Positions 1 to 9,110 of a DNA stretch of 64,000 bases are shown in pieces. Each line of letters opens with the position of its first letter. The stretch's first letter is position 1. The notes beneath the pieces are model-generated. The model saw only the letters and a list, made by a program, of their open reading frames with translations. It was not told the DNA's origin and did not search any database. A program made the position numbers and the translations under genes. Source of the stretch: Prolixibacter sp. NT017 (GTDB lineage Bacteria; Bacteroidota; Bacteroidia; Bacteroidales; Prolixibacteraceae); assembly GCF_009617875.1 (NCBI RefSeq), contig NZ_BLAV01000001.1, positions 992,001 through 1,056,000 of the forward strand. The letters run 5' to 3'.

Positions 1-657
1 ATTAGCAAAGTGCGATGTTAAGATGAGTGTCCAGATTATAGTAGCACCTCTGGCATTGAAACTTAAAAGGGCAATGTAACCTAGTATAGACAGTGAGGTT
101 TTATATATTTGTTTTATATTGGATGTCAAAATGAATCCCATGATTATAGAAATGCTTAATGCGTTACTCAGAGGGTGTCCTAAAAATGCAGAACTTCGAA
201 AGCTCCAACTTTCAATTGAAGTATTCCCAGTTATCGTATCTTTATAAGGGAAAACGTTGATCTGAAAGATTCTCTCGTAAATTGCCAGTAGGCATTCGCT
301 TATAAAAAAGAAAAGAACAATATAGGAGACATTCATCTTAGTCTTGAGACCTTGTTCTCTTAATAAAATTGAGAGAAACATTGGAACCATGAGAAAGAAA
401 ATGACACTTCTTATGGCACTTGTATAATTTAGGATAAATTCGATGGTAATTATAATCGATAAGACTATAATTATCGATATTTCGCCTTTCGAAGTATATA
501 ACCAATTTTTATTTTTAAATCCGATTAGCCGATACAAGAATAAAAGGAGCAGCATAATAGATGCGGAGCTACCGACATGCTCGATGCCAAGCTTTGCTGC
601 AACAGTCGTTGTCAGAAATATATAGATAACAATTCCTATGTAGAGGAACACGTTCAT
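1..657 (-). CDS. O-antigen/exopolysaccharide polymerase (Wzy-like), 3' end outside window
   Basis: Reading the minus strand from the ATG at 657-655 gives 219 codons with no stop up to the window edge, so the C-terminus is missing. The product is very hydrophobic, with at least five predicted membrane segments. It carries the stretch RSSAFLGHPLSNA, followed by a membrane segment and then SFNARGA; this resembles the conserved loop of bacterial O-antigen ligase/polymerase (Wzy, VpsF-like) proteins. Such proteins join undecaprenyl-linked repeat units in the periplasmic leaflet of the inner membrane. It follows a glycosyltransferase gene by 62 bp and is the last visible gene of the minus-strand exopolysaccharide cluster. 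Position in a Wzx-containing cluster supports Wzy over an O-antigen ligase, but the two cannot be separated from this fragment. Confidence 0.7.
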   Translation of the reverse strand, partial: MNVFLYIGIVIYIFLTTTVAAKLGIEHVGSSASIMLLLLFLYRLIGFKNKNWLYTSKGEISIIIVLSIIITIEFILNYTSAIRSVIFFLMVPMFLSILLREQGLKTKMNVSYIVLFFFISECLLAIYERIFQINVFPYKDTITGNTSIESWSFRSSAFLGHPLSNALSISIIMGFILTSNIKQIYKTSLSILGYIALLSFNARGATIIWTLILTSHFAN

Positions 658-719
658 TGTTGAAATATTAGTCTACTTGCTTGGTGGTTATTTTCTTTTA
701 CTATATACAACTAGCGAAA

Positions 720-1835
720 TCATTTCCTTATCGTTTTATATAAAGAAACGATTTCTGAGGCATTTCGTTGCATGGAGTAATTACTCATAACATTTTTTAG
801 CGCGTGTTCAGCATACTTTTTTACTACCACTGGATTTTCTTGGTAGTGAATTATTTTTTGCGCAAGTTCCTGAAAATTGGATTCAATAAGCATGTTATTG
901 TTTTCTTCAACAGCCAAATCACGTAGTCCGGGTATATTATACAAAATACAAGGTATTCCGCAGGCCATCGCTTCTAAGGCTGCGTTTCCTAACCCTTCAT
1001 ATTTCGAAGTCATTGTAAATACGTCTGAAGCGATTAAATAATCCCGTACATTCTCTTTTGTACCCAGGAAAAGGATTTGTTTTTCAATTCCCAATTCTTT
1101 TGCAAGGATTTTTTCCTCTTGTTCCAATGATCCATTACCGAGGTGAACGTATAGAAAGTTGGCTTTAGTTTTAATTACTGCCAATGCTTTTATTATGTCA
1201 TTGTGATTTTTTACATGGCTGCAACTACCCGTTGAAATCAGTGCAAATGCGTCCTCCGGAATGCCTAATTCTTTGCGGATAGCAATTTTTTCCTGAGCGT
1301 CTATTACAGGATAAAACTTTTCAGTATCGATCCAGTTGTTTATTCGAACAGAGGGATTTTTGTAGTAATTTAGTTCATTCCTATAAACCGTTTCCCCAAT
1401 GGTTTGGAAAGTTACATCTAATAAATTTCGTGAAATTAATCGACGGACAATGGCAATGGGGAGAGTAAACCACCGGTTTCGGAATGTGCTGTGTTGCGTT
1501 TTTACACATGATATACCGGCCATCCGCGAAACCGCTGCGGCGAAATATAAGTTACTCCTGTGTATATGTAAAATATCAACCTTTTCTCTTTTTATAAATT
1601 TATACAGAGCGATGTAGTATCGAATTCCTTTTAAAGCTAGTGGGTAGAAATTTATTGGCTTGTGCCAGGTTTTAATACCTCTATCTTTAAATACATTAAT
1701 GTAGTTTCCCTCTTCTTTTCCAGTACTAAATGCGTACAAGGTTATATTGTTTTGTTGAAACAATTCCGCAGCATTGCTATACATGATTTCCGCTCCGGAA
1801 AACTCGATTTGATTAAAAAGATGCAGCACTTTCAT
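720..1835 (-). CDS. Glycosyltransferase family 4 (GT-B)
   Basis: A 371-residue cytoplasmic glycosyltransferase that probably adds one sugar to the lipid-linked repeat unit of the exopolysaccharide. The N-terminus begins MKVLHLFNQIEFSGAE, the usual first strand and Gly-rich turn of GT-B enzymes. The C-terminal Rossmann half has SCSHVKNHNDIIKA, then GNGSLEQ, then the EGLGNAALEAMACGIP stretch with the GT4 E-x7-E motif. It overlaps the upstream glycosyltransferase by 4 bp (ATGA), so the two are translationally coupled. Donor and acceptor sugars cannot be read from the sequence. Confidence 0.85.
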   Translation of the reverse strand: MKVLHLFNQIEFSGAEIMYSNAAELFQQNNITLYAFSTGKEEGNYINVFKDRGIKTWHKPINFYPLALKGIRYYIALYKFIKREKVDILHIHRSNLYFAAAVSRMAGISCVKTQHSTFRNRWFTLPIAIVRRLISRNLLDVTFQTIGETVYRNELNYYKNPSVRINNWIDTEKFYPVIDAQEKIAIRKELGIPEDAFALISTGSCSHVKNHNDIIKALAVIKTKANFLYVHLGNGSLEQEEKILAKELGIEKQILFLGTKENVRDYLIASDVFTMTSKYEGLGNAALEAMACGIPCILYNIPGLRDLAVEENNNMLIESNFQELAQKIIHYQENPVVVKKYAEHALKNVMSNYSMQRNASEIVSLYKTIRK

Positions 1836-2998
1836 AGGCCGGTTTTCAAACTTGTATTATACAATGATAGATATTGTTTGGCAATAGTTGTTGGGGTGAA
1901 TCTTTGTAGGACATTTTCTAACCCCTTTTCACTATATTTTTCGTATTCTTTTTGAGAAGTAATCAATATTTTTAAAGCTTTAAAAATTTCATCTGGACTC
2001 TCAACGTCGACCAGCAAACCTGCTTCCCCTTTATTCAAAAGCCATGGGACAGCTCCAGATTTTTTTCCGCCAATGACCGGGATTCCCTGCGCCATCGCTT
2101 CAACAAGACTATTTCCGAAGCTCTCTTCTCTCGATGTGTGCAGTAGAATGTCACAATCATGGAGCATCTTCAAAAGAAGCTCGTGAGATACCTTTCCGTG
2201 AAAATGAATGTCGTTCAGGTTGAATTTTTTTTGCGCAGTTTTATAATTGGAGCCATCTTTTTCATAATCTTGCCCAACCAGATGCAGCTGCATTTGAGCA
2301 ATTTCATTCTTTAGTTTATTGAAACCTGAAATAGCTGCTTCCGGATTTTTTATCTTATTCCATCCGTTGGCAATAAAGAAAATGTGAAAAATGTGATTTT
2401 CTCCTGGATAGGTACGTTTCGTATGAATGCTGTTATTTGATAACGGATTGGGAATGATAAGTCCAGGACGCTTTATCCTATCTTTCAAATATTGTGAGTT
2501 GTAACAGATTGCTCTAGCCTTTTTCCTCACCCAAAAGTCCATGAAAAGCCGGGTGAGCCTGTAGGGATGTTTTGTGAGTTTTAATATCGTTGGTGAATTG
2601 TCTCTAAATGTAACAACATGAGGAATACCAGACCTTATAGCACCGATAGCATATTCATAACTCCAGTGAGCATTGACGATATCCAGATTATTTTTTTCTT
2701 CTGCTATGAAACGTTTAATTTGCGTGTGTTCATGATAGCAGAAATCGAGGGTTTTTTTATTCGATGTTCTGAAGTGACCGATGATTATCTTTAAATTTTT
2801 TCCCTCAATAGCGTATTTTTCCTTGACCCGAGGGTCCAGGGTAAAAACAGTTAATTTGTTTCCTTCTTCTAATAAAGATTTTACTAAAATATTTATAGCT
2901 GTACCGCCCAATCCGAGCTCTAGGTCTCCGTCTTTAAGGTCTTCCAGATAATCCTTTAGCGATGATACTTTAATTGGACCGGCTATGCCAATATTCAT
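1832..2998 (-). CDS. Glycosyltransferase family 4 (GT-B)
   Basis: A 388-residue GT-B enzyme of the exopolysaccharide cluster. The N-terminal domain opens with MNIGIAGPIKVSSL and a Gly-rich loop (LGLGGTAIN) near residues 29-37. The C-terminal domain carries the GT4 signature LLHTSREESFGNSLVEAMAQ with the E-x7-E glutamates, followed by GIPVIGGKKSGAVPWLL. It is likely to work in the cytoplasm on undecaprenyl-linked intermediates. The stop codon overlaps the start of the next glycosyltransferase (ATGA), and the gene starts 60 bp after the preceding one. Its sugar specificity is not predictable here. Confidence 0.85.
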   Translation of the reverse strand: MNIGIAGPIKVSSLKDYLEDLKDGDLELGLGGTAINILVKSLLEEGNKLTVFTLDPRVKEKYAIEGKNLKIIIGHFRTSNKKTLDFCYHEHTQIKRFIAEEKNNLDIVNAHWSYEYAIGAIRSGIPHVVTFRDNSPTILKLTKHPYRLTRLFMDFWVRKKARAICYNSQYLKDRIKRPGLIIPNPLSNNSIHTKRTYPGENHIFHIFFIANGWNKIKNPEAAISGFNKLKNEIAQMQLHLVGQDYEKDGSNYKTAQKKFNLNDIHFHGKVSHELLLKMLHDCDILLHTSREESFGNSLVEAMAQGIPVIGGKKSGAVPWLLNKGEAGLLVDVESPDEIFKALKILITSQKEYEKYSEKGLENVLQRFTPTTIAKQYLSLYNTSLKTGL

Positions 2999-3058
2999 TT
3001 TGTCGATTTTAAAATTCTTTTTAATCAGAGTGATATATCTTTGTTTTGGAAGGTTCTT

Positions 3059-4186
3059 TTATTTTGTTTTAACGGCGAATTGATATTCTTCCGCAAGATT
3101 TACTTCTGGCAGAAAGAATGGAAAACTAACATTTAGTTTGTAGTCATTTTGTATATATCGCTTTGCTGTATCAATTTTAAATCTCATTCGGTGGTACTGA
3201 GTGTGCTTTTCTTCTATATATTGACCGGCTTGGGCAGCTTGGGAATAAAGCTCATTGGGGTCTTTGTCTAGTAGTAGGTCTACTCTTTTTATTAAATCTT
3301 TGAAATTATTTTCGAAATAGACATGATCTCCATCTCTAAATATTTTGTTAAGGCGAGGAACGCTAAGTTCTACGGTTGGAATTCCTGAGGATATTTCAAA
3401 AAATGGTCTGTTTGATGCATAGTAATCGGAATAAGAATAGGGATTGCCGCCGACAATGATACGGCCTTTCATGAAGGTGTGTTGTTGTTTATTAAAAGGA
3501 ACTGGCCCCTGAGATGAAGAATAGTTCCAGCCATTTCCGAATAAGCCAAGTTTATTACCATATCTTTGATGTAGGGCCTTCACTAAGTTCTCTCTTTCGT
3601 TTGCAGCTTTCCAATTTCTTGACATGAAGTTTCTACCTTTATTTCTGCTTCCAATAAATACAACATCGTAGTCAAAATTGTGGTTTTCCGGATTTATTTT
3701 GTGTGCTTTGAAACGTACCTGACACATGCCGTGAGGGATATATACAATATTTTTCGCTCCCCATTTTAGCATTTTGTCTGCAGCTTTTCCGATCTGAGTG
3801 CTGAATGTAATATCTGCCAGTTGCGAAATCTCTTTAAAATCATTAGGGTAGCCAGGGCTCCTCCAATTATCCGAAAAGCCATCTCCGCAGCTCGTTATAA
3901 TGACAGGACGGTTCTGAAGCGCCAGTAATTTTTGTAAACATTTTTTAGGAGACGGTTTACCTCTTAAGTGAAAATAGTGAAAATAAACAAGGTCATAATT
4001 TTCTTGCTTACATTTAGTCACAACTTCGTTGTAAAATGCCTCCCACCCATGATTCTGAGCGTATCCAATATAGGGTAGGTTCGTAAATTCGGATATCTCA
4101 CCCTCTAATTTTAGTTTTTCCAAGGCGTCTTGCCACCCTGGGTGATCTTCGATTTGTTTTCCTTGTGAGAGGAATAATACCTTCAT
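3059..4186 (-). CDS. CgeB-like glycosyltransferase (group 1 family)
   Basis: A 375-residue protein with the layout of CgeB-like GT-B glycosyltransferases. It has an N-terminal Rossmann-like half with YFHYFHLRGKPSPKK, a central VYIPHGM followed by DYDVVFIGSRNKGR, and a C-terminal half with FMKGRIIVGGNPYSYSDYYA and FFEISSGIPTVELSVPR. In this family the last segment corresponds to the nucleotide-sugar binding region. The role in exopolysaccharide repeat-unit assembly is inferred from position: the start is 2 bp after the stop of the Wzx flippase gene, in a run of same-strand glycosyltransferases. It has less family identity than its two GT4 neighbours, and its substrate is unknown. Confidence 0.65.
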   Translation of the reverse strand: MKVLFLSQGKQIEDHPGWQDALEKLKLEGEISEFTNLPYIGYAQNHGWEAFYNEVVTKCKQENYDLVYFHYFHLRGKPSPKKCLQKLLALQNRPVIITSCGDGFSDNWRSPGYPNDFKEISQLADITFSTQIGKAADKMLKWGAKNIVYIPHGMCQVRFKAHKINPENHNFDYDVVFIGSRNKGRNFMSRNWKAANERENLVKALHQRYGNKLGLFGNGWNYSSSQGPVPFNKQQHTFMKGRIIVGGNPYSYSDYYASNRPFFEISSGIPTVELSVPRLNKIFRDGDHVYFENNFKDLIKRVDLLLDKDPNELYSQAAQAGQYIEEKHTQYHRMRFKIDTAKRYIQNDYKLNVSFPFFLPEVNLAEEYQFAVKTK

Positions 4187-4188
4187 AT

Positions 4189-5697
4189 TTAGTATATTTT
4201 TTTTAAAAAGCCTATTAGTAATTCACGAAAATATGTAGATATGGAATAAAAAAATGCAAAGAACAGAAGGGAATAGATAGATGCAGAGATGATTAGTTGA
4301 ACCCATGAAGTGCTATTTAGATGATTTGAGATGTAGTAAGATATGATGGCGATAATAATTGCAGAAGAGATATTTCTGACAACATAATTTAGCTCTTTAT
4401 GAGTCAATATTTCTGTTCTGTAGAATTTCCATAAATAGTACCATCCAGAAGTAAATAAAACAGCCGGAGCAAGCGCTAATAATATTCCATTGATTCCCCA
4501 TAATTTTCCTAAAACTATAACTAATAGCACATATATTAGATTTTGAAAAACGATTGTTTTGCTGCTCCCTTTTATATCCCCCAGCGAAAAGTTAAGGTTT
4601 CCTATTCCGGCAAAGAAGCCTTTTAAAGAAATCCCCAGTATTATGAATAAGCTCAGTAAATTACCGGCAAACATGTCTTTTGATAACCATATGCTGACTA
4701 AATCTTTGTTGAACAGAATAAAGCCCGAAATTACAAAGCAATATGCCCATATCAGATAATGAAAATATTTAATCAATAAGTCATGTAATTTTTCCGGGAC
4801 ATTTTCTCCGTGTAAGTGGGATATTGCAGGAGAAAGAACTACTGATGGTTTATATAGCATGCCCTCGATAATTTTAAATGGTCGCCTAGTCATTTCCACT
4901 ACGGTTACCATTTCCGGACCGATAAAGCGAGCAATGACGATTAAATCAAAATTGCTGGTAAGCGTATTCATTAATCTTGAAAAGAATGTATAAGTAAACT
5001 CCCTAAATAAGTGAAGGGTGTCATTAATATCATATTTAATTTGAATATGTTTTTTTGATGTTGATATAAGCAAGTATATTAAATTTCCAAGGCAAGTTAG
5101 AACTCCGTTTATCAGAAGCATAAAAGCAATTGAATATAAGCCATACCCCTGATATAGCATCAACACGTTTACAACTATTCCTGAGAATGATGAGCTAATT
5201 TCGATGATTCCTGGGATTTTGGTGTTTTGCATCCCAAAATTGATGCCTTTTAAAACAGAAGCTATTAAACTAAAGCATGCTCCAATTGCCCCTAGATTAA
5301 AAGCATTAATGATAAGTTGTTTTTGATCAAAGCTTTCAAAACCAATTAATTTAGGTATTAGGAATGATAGAGAATAAGTTGCAGCTAAAGCTATGCCGCA
5401 AATAATTGTACCTATTATAATGCCGGTGCCAATTAGTTTACTGAGATTTTCAAAATTCTTTTTTCCAAATGCATAGCCAACTTTCTGTTGTAAAACAATG
5501 CCTGCTCCCGGGTCGATAATGTTAATCCAGACCAATATACTACCTGTAGCAAGCCAATATCCATATACTTCTTTATCAATATAGCTTAGATAAATCGGGA
5601 CAATCAAGAATCCTTTGATTATCCCAAGACTAAATGACAGATATTGAAATATTAAATTCCACTTTACTGCTTTTTTTCTGCTTGGATTAGTATTCAA
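4189..5697 (-). CDS. wzx: Wzx-type polysaccharide flippase (MOP superfamily)
   Basis: A 502-residue integral membrane protein with about 12-14 hydrophobic segments and very little soluble sequence, the normal size and layout of Wzx/RfbX flippases. It is expected to move undecaprenyl-diphosphate-linked repeat units to the periplasmic face of the inner membrane. The N-terminal segment around PIYLSYIDKEVYGYWLATGS and the following PGAGIVLQQKVGYAFGKKN resemble the first helices of polysaccharide biosynthesis proteins of this superfamily. It sits between the UDP-sugar dehydrogenase and the glycosyltransferases on the same strand. Wzx sequences diverge strongly, so cargo cannot be inferred. Confidence 0.85.
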   Translation of the reverse strand: MNTNPSRKKAVKWNLIFQYLSFSLGIIKGFLIVPIYLSYIDKEVYGYWLATGSILVWINIIDPGAGIVLQQKVGYAFGKKNFENLSKLIGTGIIIGTIICGIALAATYSLSFLIPKLIGFESFDQKQLIINAFNLGAIGACFSLIASVLKGINFGMQNTKIPGIIEISSSFSGIVVNVLMLYQGYGLYSIAFMLLINGVLTCLGNLIYLLISTSKKHIQIKYDINDTLHLFREFTYTFFSRLMNTLTSNFDLIVIARFIGPEMVTVVEMTRRPFKIIEGMLYKPSVVLSPAISHLHGENVPEKLHDLLIKYFHYLIWAYCFVISGFILFNKDLVSIWLSKDMFAGNLLSLFIILGISLKGFFAGIGNLNFSLGDIKGSSKTIVFQNLIYVLLVIVLGKLWGINGILLALAPAVLFTSGWYYLWKFYRTEILTHKELNYVVRNISSAIIIAIISYYISNHLNSTSWVQLIISASIYSLLFFAFFYSISTYFRELLIGFLKKIY

Positions 5698-5795
5698 GTG
5701 TATTGATTTTTGTGGAACAGTAACTATTTATTTTGTATGAGGCTATAGTGCTTCAGGGAATAACGATATTATTTCTTGGTGATTTTCTAAAATTA

Positions 5796-7106
5796 TTATA
5801 GTTTATATGTTTTCTCATTTGACTCTTTTATCATATTTCTCATGTCAACGATAAGCGGAGCATTTTCTTTGACTTGTTTCATGTCAAAAATCTCGTGATT
5901 GGTTGTTAACACGATACAATCCATCTGCTGAATAAAGTCATCTGTTAGAGCAATGGATTTAAAAGATAGGCCGTTGGGGGTTTTAACATTATTGATATAG
6001 GGGTCGTAGTAATAGACAGTACCTCTCTTGTGCGCTACAATATCCATGATCTCCAGTGCCGGAGATTCGCGTTCATCGTCTATATTGGGTTTGTAGGCAA
6101 CCCCCATAAAGAGAATGTTGCTACCATTGACCGCTTTTTTGTGCTGGTTAAGTGCAGTGGCTATTTTAATATACATGTAATGAGGCATTCGCATATTAAT
6201 ATGGCCGGCAGCATGTATCATACTCAAATCAAAATCATACTTCTTGGCGATGTGCTCAAGATAAAAAGGATCTAGTGGAATACAGTGACCACCAATTCCT
6301 GGTCCCGGATAAAATGCCTGAAATCCGAATGGCTTTGTTTTGGCAGCTTCTATTACTTCCCATATGTTAATATCCATTTTGCCGGCCAGTAGTGCTAATT
6401 CGTTGATGAGGCTAATGTTCACCAGCCGATAGGTGTTCTCCAGAATTTTCACCATCTCTGCTACCCGTGGCGAACTTACGGGGTGAATGTGATCGATGGC
6501 TTTGGTGTACAATGCTTGTCCGATTTCCAATCCTTCATTTGTCATTGCACCTAATACTTTCGGTGTATTTCGGGTATGAAAGTTTTTGTTGCCCGGGTCA
6601 ACCCTTTCAGGACTATAGGCCAGCCAAAAATCTTTTCCGTGTTTGAAATTGCTTTCCCGTTCGATGATTGGAAGCATAAAGTCTTCAGTGGTGGTAGGGT
6701 AGGTGGTGCTTTCCAGGCTGATAAATGTGCCGGGCTTCATGTAACGTCCGATATCAATACAGGCACTTTCGATATAGCTCATATCGGGTTTCCGAAATTT
6801 ATCCAACGGAGTCGGTACGCATATAAGTAATGCATCACACTCTTTAATCCTGCTAAAATCTGTAGTAGCGCTTAGTGTGATATTATCTACTACTTCTCTT
6901 AATACAGCATCTCGGATGTCCTTGATGTAGTTGGTGCCATGGTTGATTTTGTCAACTTTGTCAGGGTTTTTGTCAAAGCCAATAACTTTAATGCCGGCTT
7001 CTGCGAAGTTTACAGCAAGCGGAAGGCCTACATATCCGAGACCGATAATTCCCACAATTTCTTTATTGGAATCAATCTTTTGTAAAATTGGTTGGATGTT
7101 ATTCAT
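5796..7106 (-). CDS. wbpA: UDP-N-acetyl-hexosamine/UDP-sugar 6-dehydrogenase (WbpA-like)
   Basis: A 436-residue NAD-dependent nucleotide-sugar dehydrogenase that oxidises C6 of a UDP-sugar to a uronic acid, supplying an acidic sugar for the polysaccharide. The Rossmann loop IGLGYVGLPLAV lies at residues 21-32, the central-domain motif MVKILENTYR holds the conserved Lys220, and GIGGHCIPLDPFYL holds the catalytic Cys275. The length and the start of the NAD domain near residue 18 fit the UDP-GlcNAc/UDP-ManNAc dehydrogenase branch (WbpA/WecC) better than UDP-glucose dehydrogenase, but the exact substrate is inference. It lies after a ~640 bp repeat-filled gap and is followed by wzx. Confidence 0.85.
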   Translation of the reverse strand: MNNIQPILQKIDSNKEIVGIIGLGYVGLPLAVNFAEAGIKVIGFDKNPDKVDKINHGTNYIKDIRDAVLREVVDNITLSATTDFSRIKECDALLICVPTPLDKFRKPDMSYIESACIDIGRYMKPGTFISLESTTYPTTTEDFMLPIIERESNFKHGKDFWLAYSPERVDPGNKNFHTRNTPKVLGAMTNEGLEIGQALYTKAIDHIHPVSSPRVAEMVKILENTYRLVNISLINELALLAGKMDINIWEVIEAAKTKPFGFQAFYPGPGIGGHCIPLDPFYLEHIAKKYDFDLSMIHAAGHINMRMPHYMYIKIATALNQHKKAVNGSNILFMGVAYKPNIDDERESPALEIMDIVAHKRGTVYYYDPYINNVKTPNGLSFKSIALTDDFIQQMDCIVLTTNHEIFDMKQVKENAPLIVDMRNMIKESNEKTYKL

Positions 7107-7170
7107 TTTATGTTCTGATTCGATATTGTTATTGCCTCTAATTAGGCTTGAGCCTTCTATCTTGAAAGGC

Positions 7171-7510
7171 CAACTTCCTACCTTTGAGGTAGGCTTTTTC
7201 TGTGTTTAACCTGGAATTTTCCTGTTTCAGGGTGCGTCGTCCTACCCTGGAGGTGGAATTTCCTACTCTTAGGGGTTCAACTTCCTACCTTTGAGGTAGG
7301 CTTTTCTATGTTTCAGGTAGCCTTTTCCTGTTTTAGGGTGCGTCGTCCTACCCCGGAGGTAGAATTTCCTACCCTTAGGGGTTCAACTTCCTACCTTTAG
7401 GGTAGTCTTTTCTATGTTTTAGGTAGCCTTTTCCTGTTTTAGGGTGCATCGTCCTACCCCTGAGGTGGAATTTCCTACCCCTGAGGTGGAATTTCCTACC
7501 TTTAGGGGTA
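7171..7510. repeat. Tandem array of ~107 bp units built from CCTACC...GGTAGG palindromes
   Basis: Three head-to-tail copies of a ~107 bp unit begin at 7171, 7278 and 7384, each starting CAACTTCCTACCTTT. Within them are about ten imperfect palindromes of the form CCTACC-(4-6 nt)-GGTAGG or GGGG. The best are the perfect 6+5+6 hairpins at 7177 and 7284. The last copy ends with three copies of a 21 bp module at 7453, 7474 and 7495. The array lies between a small unknown gene and the UDP-sugar dehydrogenase. An open frame on the minus strand crosses part of it (7375-7641), but the other copies carry a stop in that frame, so it is treated as non-coding. The rest of the gap (7511-7750) holds pyrimidine-rich dispersed repeat matter and no gene. 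Confidence 0.85.
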
Positions 7511-7750
7511 CGCTTCGCTGTTACTGTTGTTGTGATGGTTTCGTTCGTTGGATGAATACGTATAAGCCTTGACATCAGTAGATTGCCGCGGTTGCTCACT
7601 GCAGGCTTTTTGACCTTCGACTTTTGTTTCGCTTCGTTCAACTATTTCCTTCGCCTGTGCCTTCGCCTTTTCCCATCGTCACCCATTCTCTGCCCGTTGC
7701 GACAAACCTTCCCGGAGGTTATGCAAAAAACCGGGTCGGTTCAGGTTTAG

Positions 7751-8224
7751 CTATTCGGCCGCTTCATCAGTTGAGCGCGTCCGCCAGCTAAATCGCTGGC
7801 TTAGTTCATCGGCGATGACTTTAGCGCCCGGAACGTTATTTTCGGCTGCCGTTTTAATGATGCTGTAGAATAATAGCGCTGCCTGGTAGGCCTCGGAACC
7901 GGCTGCCATGATGCTGTCGTCGAGTGCCTGCATCAACGGAGCCAGTTGTTGTTCATACCCACGCAGCCGGGTTGTTGCATTCAGGTCGGTTGTGAATTCT
8001 TCGACCGAAAAATAAGGAGGCACCAGTGTATCATTCTGTGCCGTATATTCATTGGCCTTGGTCGTAAAGGCCAGTGTTTTATCACCCATCTTGGGTAACT
8101 CAATGCGCTCCTCTTTGGTTAGTGTAATTAACTTCGGGAGCAGGGTTGCGTTTAATGTGGAGATGGCCTGTTTGATGGCCTCATCCTCTTCTGGCGTTAG
8201 GTTTAACGAAATCAAATTATTCAT
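7751..8224 (-). CDS. Conserved hypothetical helical protein, Bacteroidota-specific
   Basis: A 157-residue soluble, acidic, mostly helical protein with no signal peptide or membrane segment. The middle contains ELPKMGDKTLAF (about residues 43-54), then VPPYFSVEEF, and a C-terminal part with SEAYQAALLFYSIIKTAAEN and PGAKVIADELSQRF. I recall this pattern from a recurrent small protein family of unknown function in Bacteroidota genomes, but I know no activity for it. Here it sits inside the exopolysaccharide cluster between two repeat-rich spacers, on the same strand. It may be co-transcribed with the cluster or be a passenger. Confidence 0.6.
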   Translation of the reverse strand: MNNLISLNLTPEEDEAIKQAISTLNATLLPKLITLTKEERIELPKMGDKTLAFTTKANEYTAQNDTLVPPYFSVEEFTTDLNATTRLRGYEQQLAPLMQALDDSIMAAGSEAYQAALLFYSIIKTAAENNVPGAKVIADELSQRFSWRTRSTDEAAE

Positions 8225-8355
8225 AACACTTAATTTGGTTAAAAATAGTTGTTGGCATAACCTTTTGAATCATTAAGTTAATAAAAATATTCGACTAAAA
8301 TGACTTATTGTTCAAAAAAATGACAGATATAGCGTCCGAAGAGAGGTTGCTGTTA

Positions 8356-8376
8356 TTAGAAAAGTTTTAAGTGTTA
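8356..8376 (+). repeat. Dispersed intergenic repeat, copy 1
   Basis: The core TTAGAAAAGTTTTAAGTGTT and one more base (A) is present here and again, identical over 21 bp, at 9090-9110. A diverged inverted copy (3 mismatches in 22) lies at 14851-14872. Downstream at 8464-8500 is a pyrimidine-rich stretch (CTTCGCCTGTGCC, then CCTTCGCCTTTT) that recurs at about 7649-7680 and, inverted, at about 14600-14640. These repeats fill the 8225-8532 spacer, in which no gene is seen. Confidence 0.7.
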
Positions 8377-8532
8377 AGAAAATCCATGAAACAACAACAG
8401 CGAGAGACTTTTGACTTTCACCCCCGACGCAAGGTCGGGATTTCGCTTCGCTCATTTTTTCCACTTCGCCTGTGCCTGAGCCTTCGCCTTTTCTCCCATC
8501 GCCCACTCACATATTTTCCCTTGCTCACCTTC

Positions 8533-8967
8533 TCATCTTCCCGTCTTCTGCATCATTCTTCCGTACGACGTTTGCCTGTTTGTGACCGGCGACGTGTGGT
8601 CGGGGGCGAAGATGCGTTCGGCCAACAACCTTCGTCCACCAAAGGCCAACAACATTCCGACCGGATACCGGAGCCTTTCGAGCAGATCATACATTTCCAG
8701 ACGGTGCTCGTCATCCAGGTAGTTATGGGGCAACAGGGTGATCACCAGTCTGCCGAAGCAAACGTAATGTATTCCTTTTTCCTGGAAGCTGTTGGTGCGG
8801 CCAGCTTGAAAACTGAGGAGCGAAAAGGGAATTCTGTTTTTTTTCCATTCTGCCTCCAGCGCCTTTGCTATGAGCTGTATGGATAATCTGGTTCCCCGGT
8901 TTTCATGTACCTGCAAAGAGGTTGTCACAATAGCCCGGGTAGGCACCAGGTAATTTTCCGTTGACAT
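8533..8967 (-). CDS. Small protein, possibly GxxExxY-like
   Basis: A 144-residue soluble protein. Near the N-terminus it has IVTTSLQVHENRG, which resembles the IxVHxxLGPG opening of GxxExxY proteins. Near the C-terminus RYPVGMLLAFGGRRLLAERI resembles their closing VGLLINFG segment, and a long hydrophobic strand with DDEHRLEMYDLLERL lies between. The namesake GxxExxY motif itself is not recognisable, so the assignment is weak. GxxExxY proteins are often found in Bacteroidota surface-polysaccharide clusters and have no settled function. It lies between wzc and the 157-residue gene with repeat-rich spacers on both sides (8225-8532 and 8968-9181). Confidence 0.5.
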   Translation of the reverse strand: MSTENYLVPTRAIVTTSLQVHENRGTRLSIQLIAKALEAEWKKNRIPFSLLSFQAGRTNSFQEKGIHYVCFGRLVITLLPHNYLDDEHRLEMYDLLERLRYPVGMLLAFGGRRLLAERIFAPDHTSPVTNRQTSYGRMMQKTGR

Positions 8968-9089
8968 TATTCTGTTGTTGAAAGAGAGTGTTAAGTTGTA
9001 AGATGAAGGATGCCAGATATTAGACGATAGACTTCGGTCATTTCAGTTTACGTGCTTTGCCGTTTCTGTGGTTTCTCTTGTTGCTGTCG

Positions 9090-9110
9090 TTAGAAAAGTT
9101 TTAAGTGTTA
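9090..9110 (+). repeat. Dispersed intergenic repeat, copy 2
   Basis: Second copy of the core starting TTAGAAAAGTTTTAAG, identical over 21 bp to 8356-8376 and also preceded by CTGT. It lies in the 214 bp spacer between wzc and the 144-residue gene. The spacer otherwise shows only short T-rich runs and no gene. Confidence 0.7.

Noticed and set aside
7171..7510. CRISPR array
   Set aside because: Repeats of ~107 bp are contiguous, spacers are not unique sequences of constant length, and no cas gene is present.
7375..7641. Minus-strand open frame encoding a basic 88-residue protein with RGRKFHLRGR repeats
   Set aside because: It is produced by the palindromic tandem DNA repeat; other copies of the unit carry a stop in that frame, and the composition follows the repeat rather than a protein.
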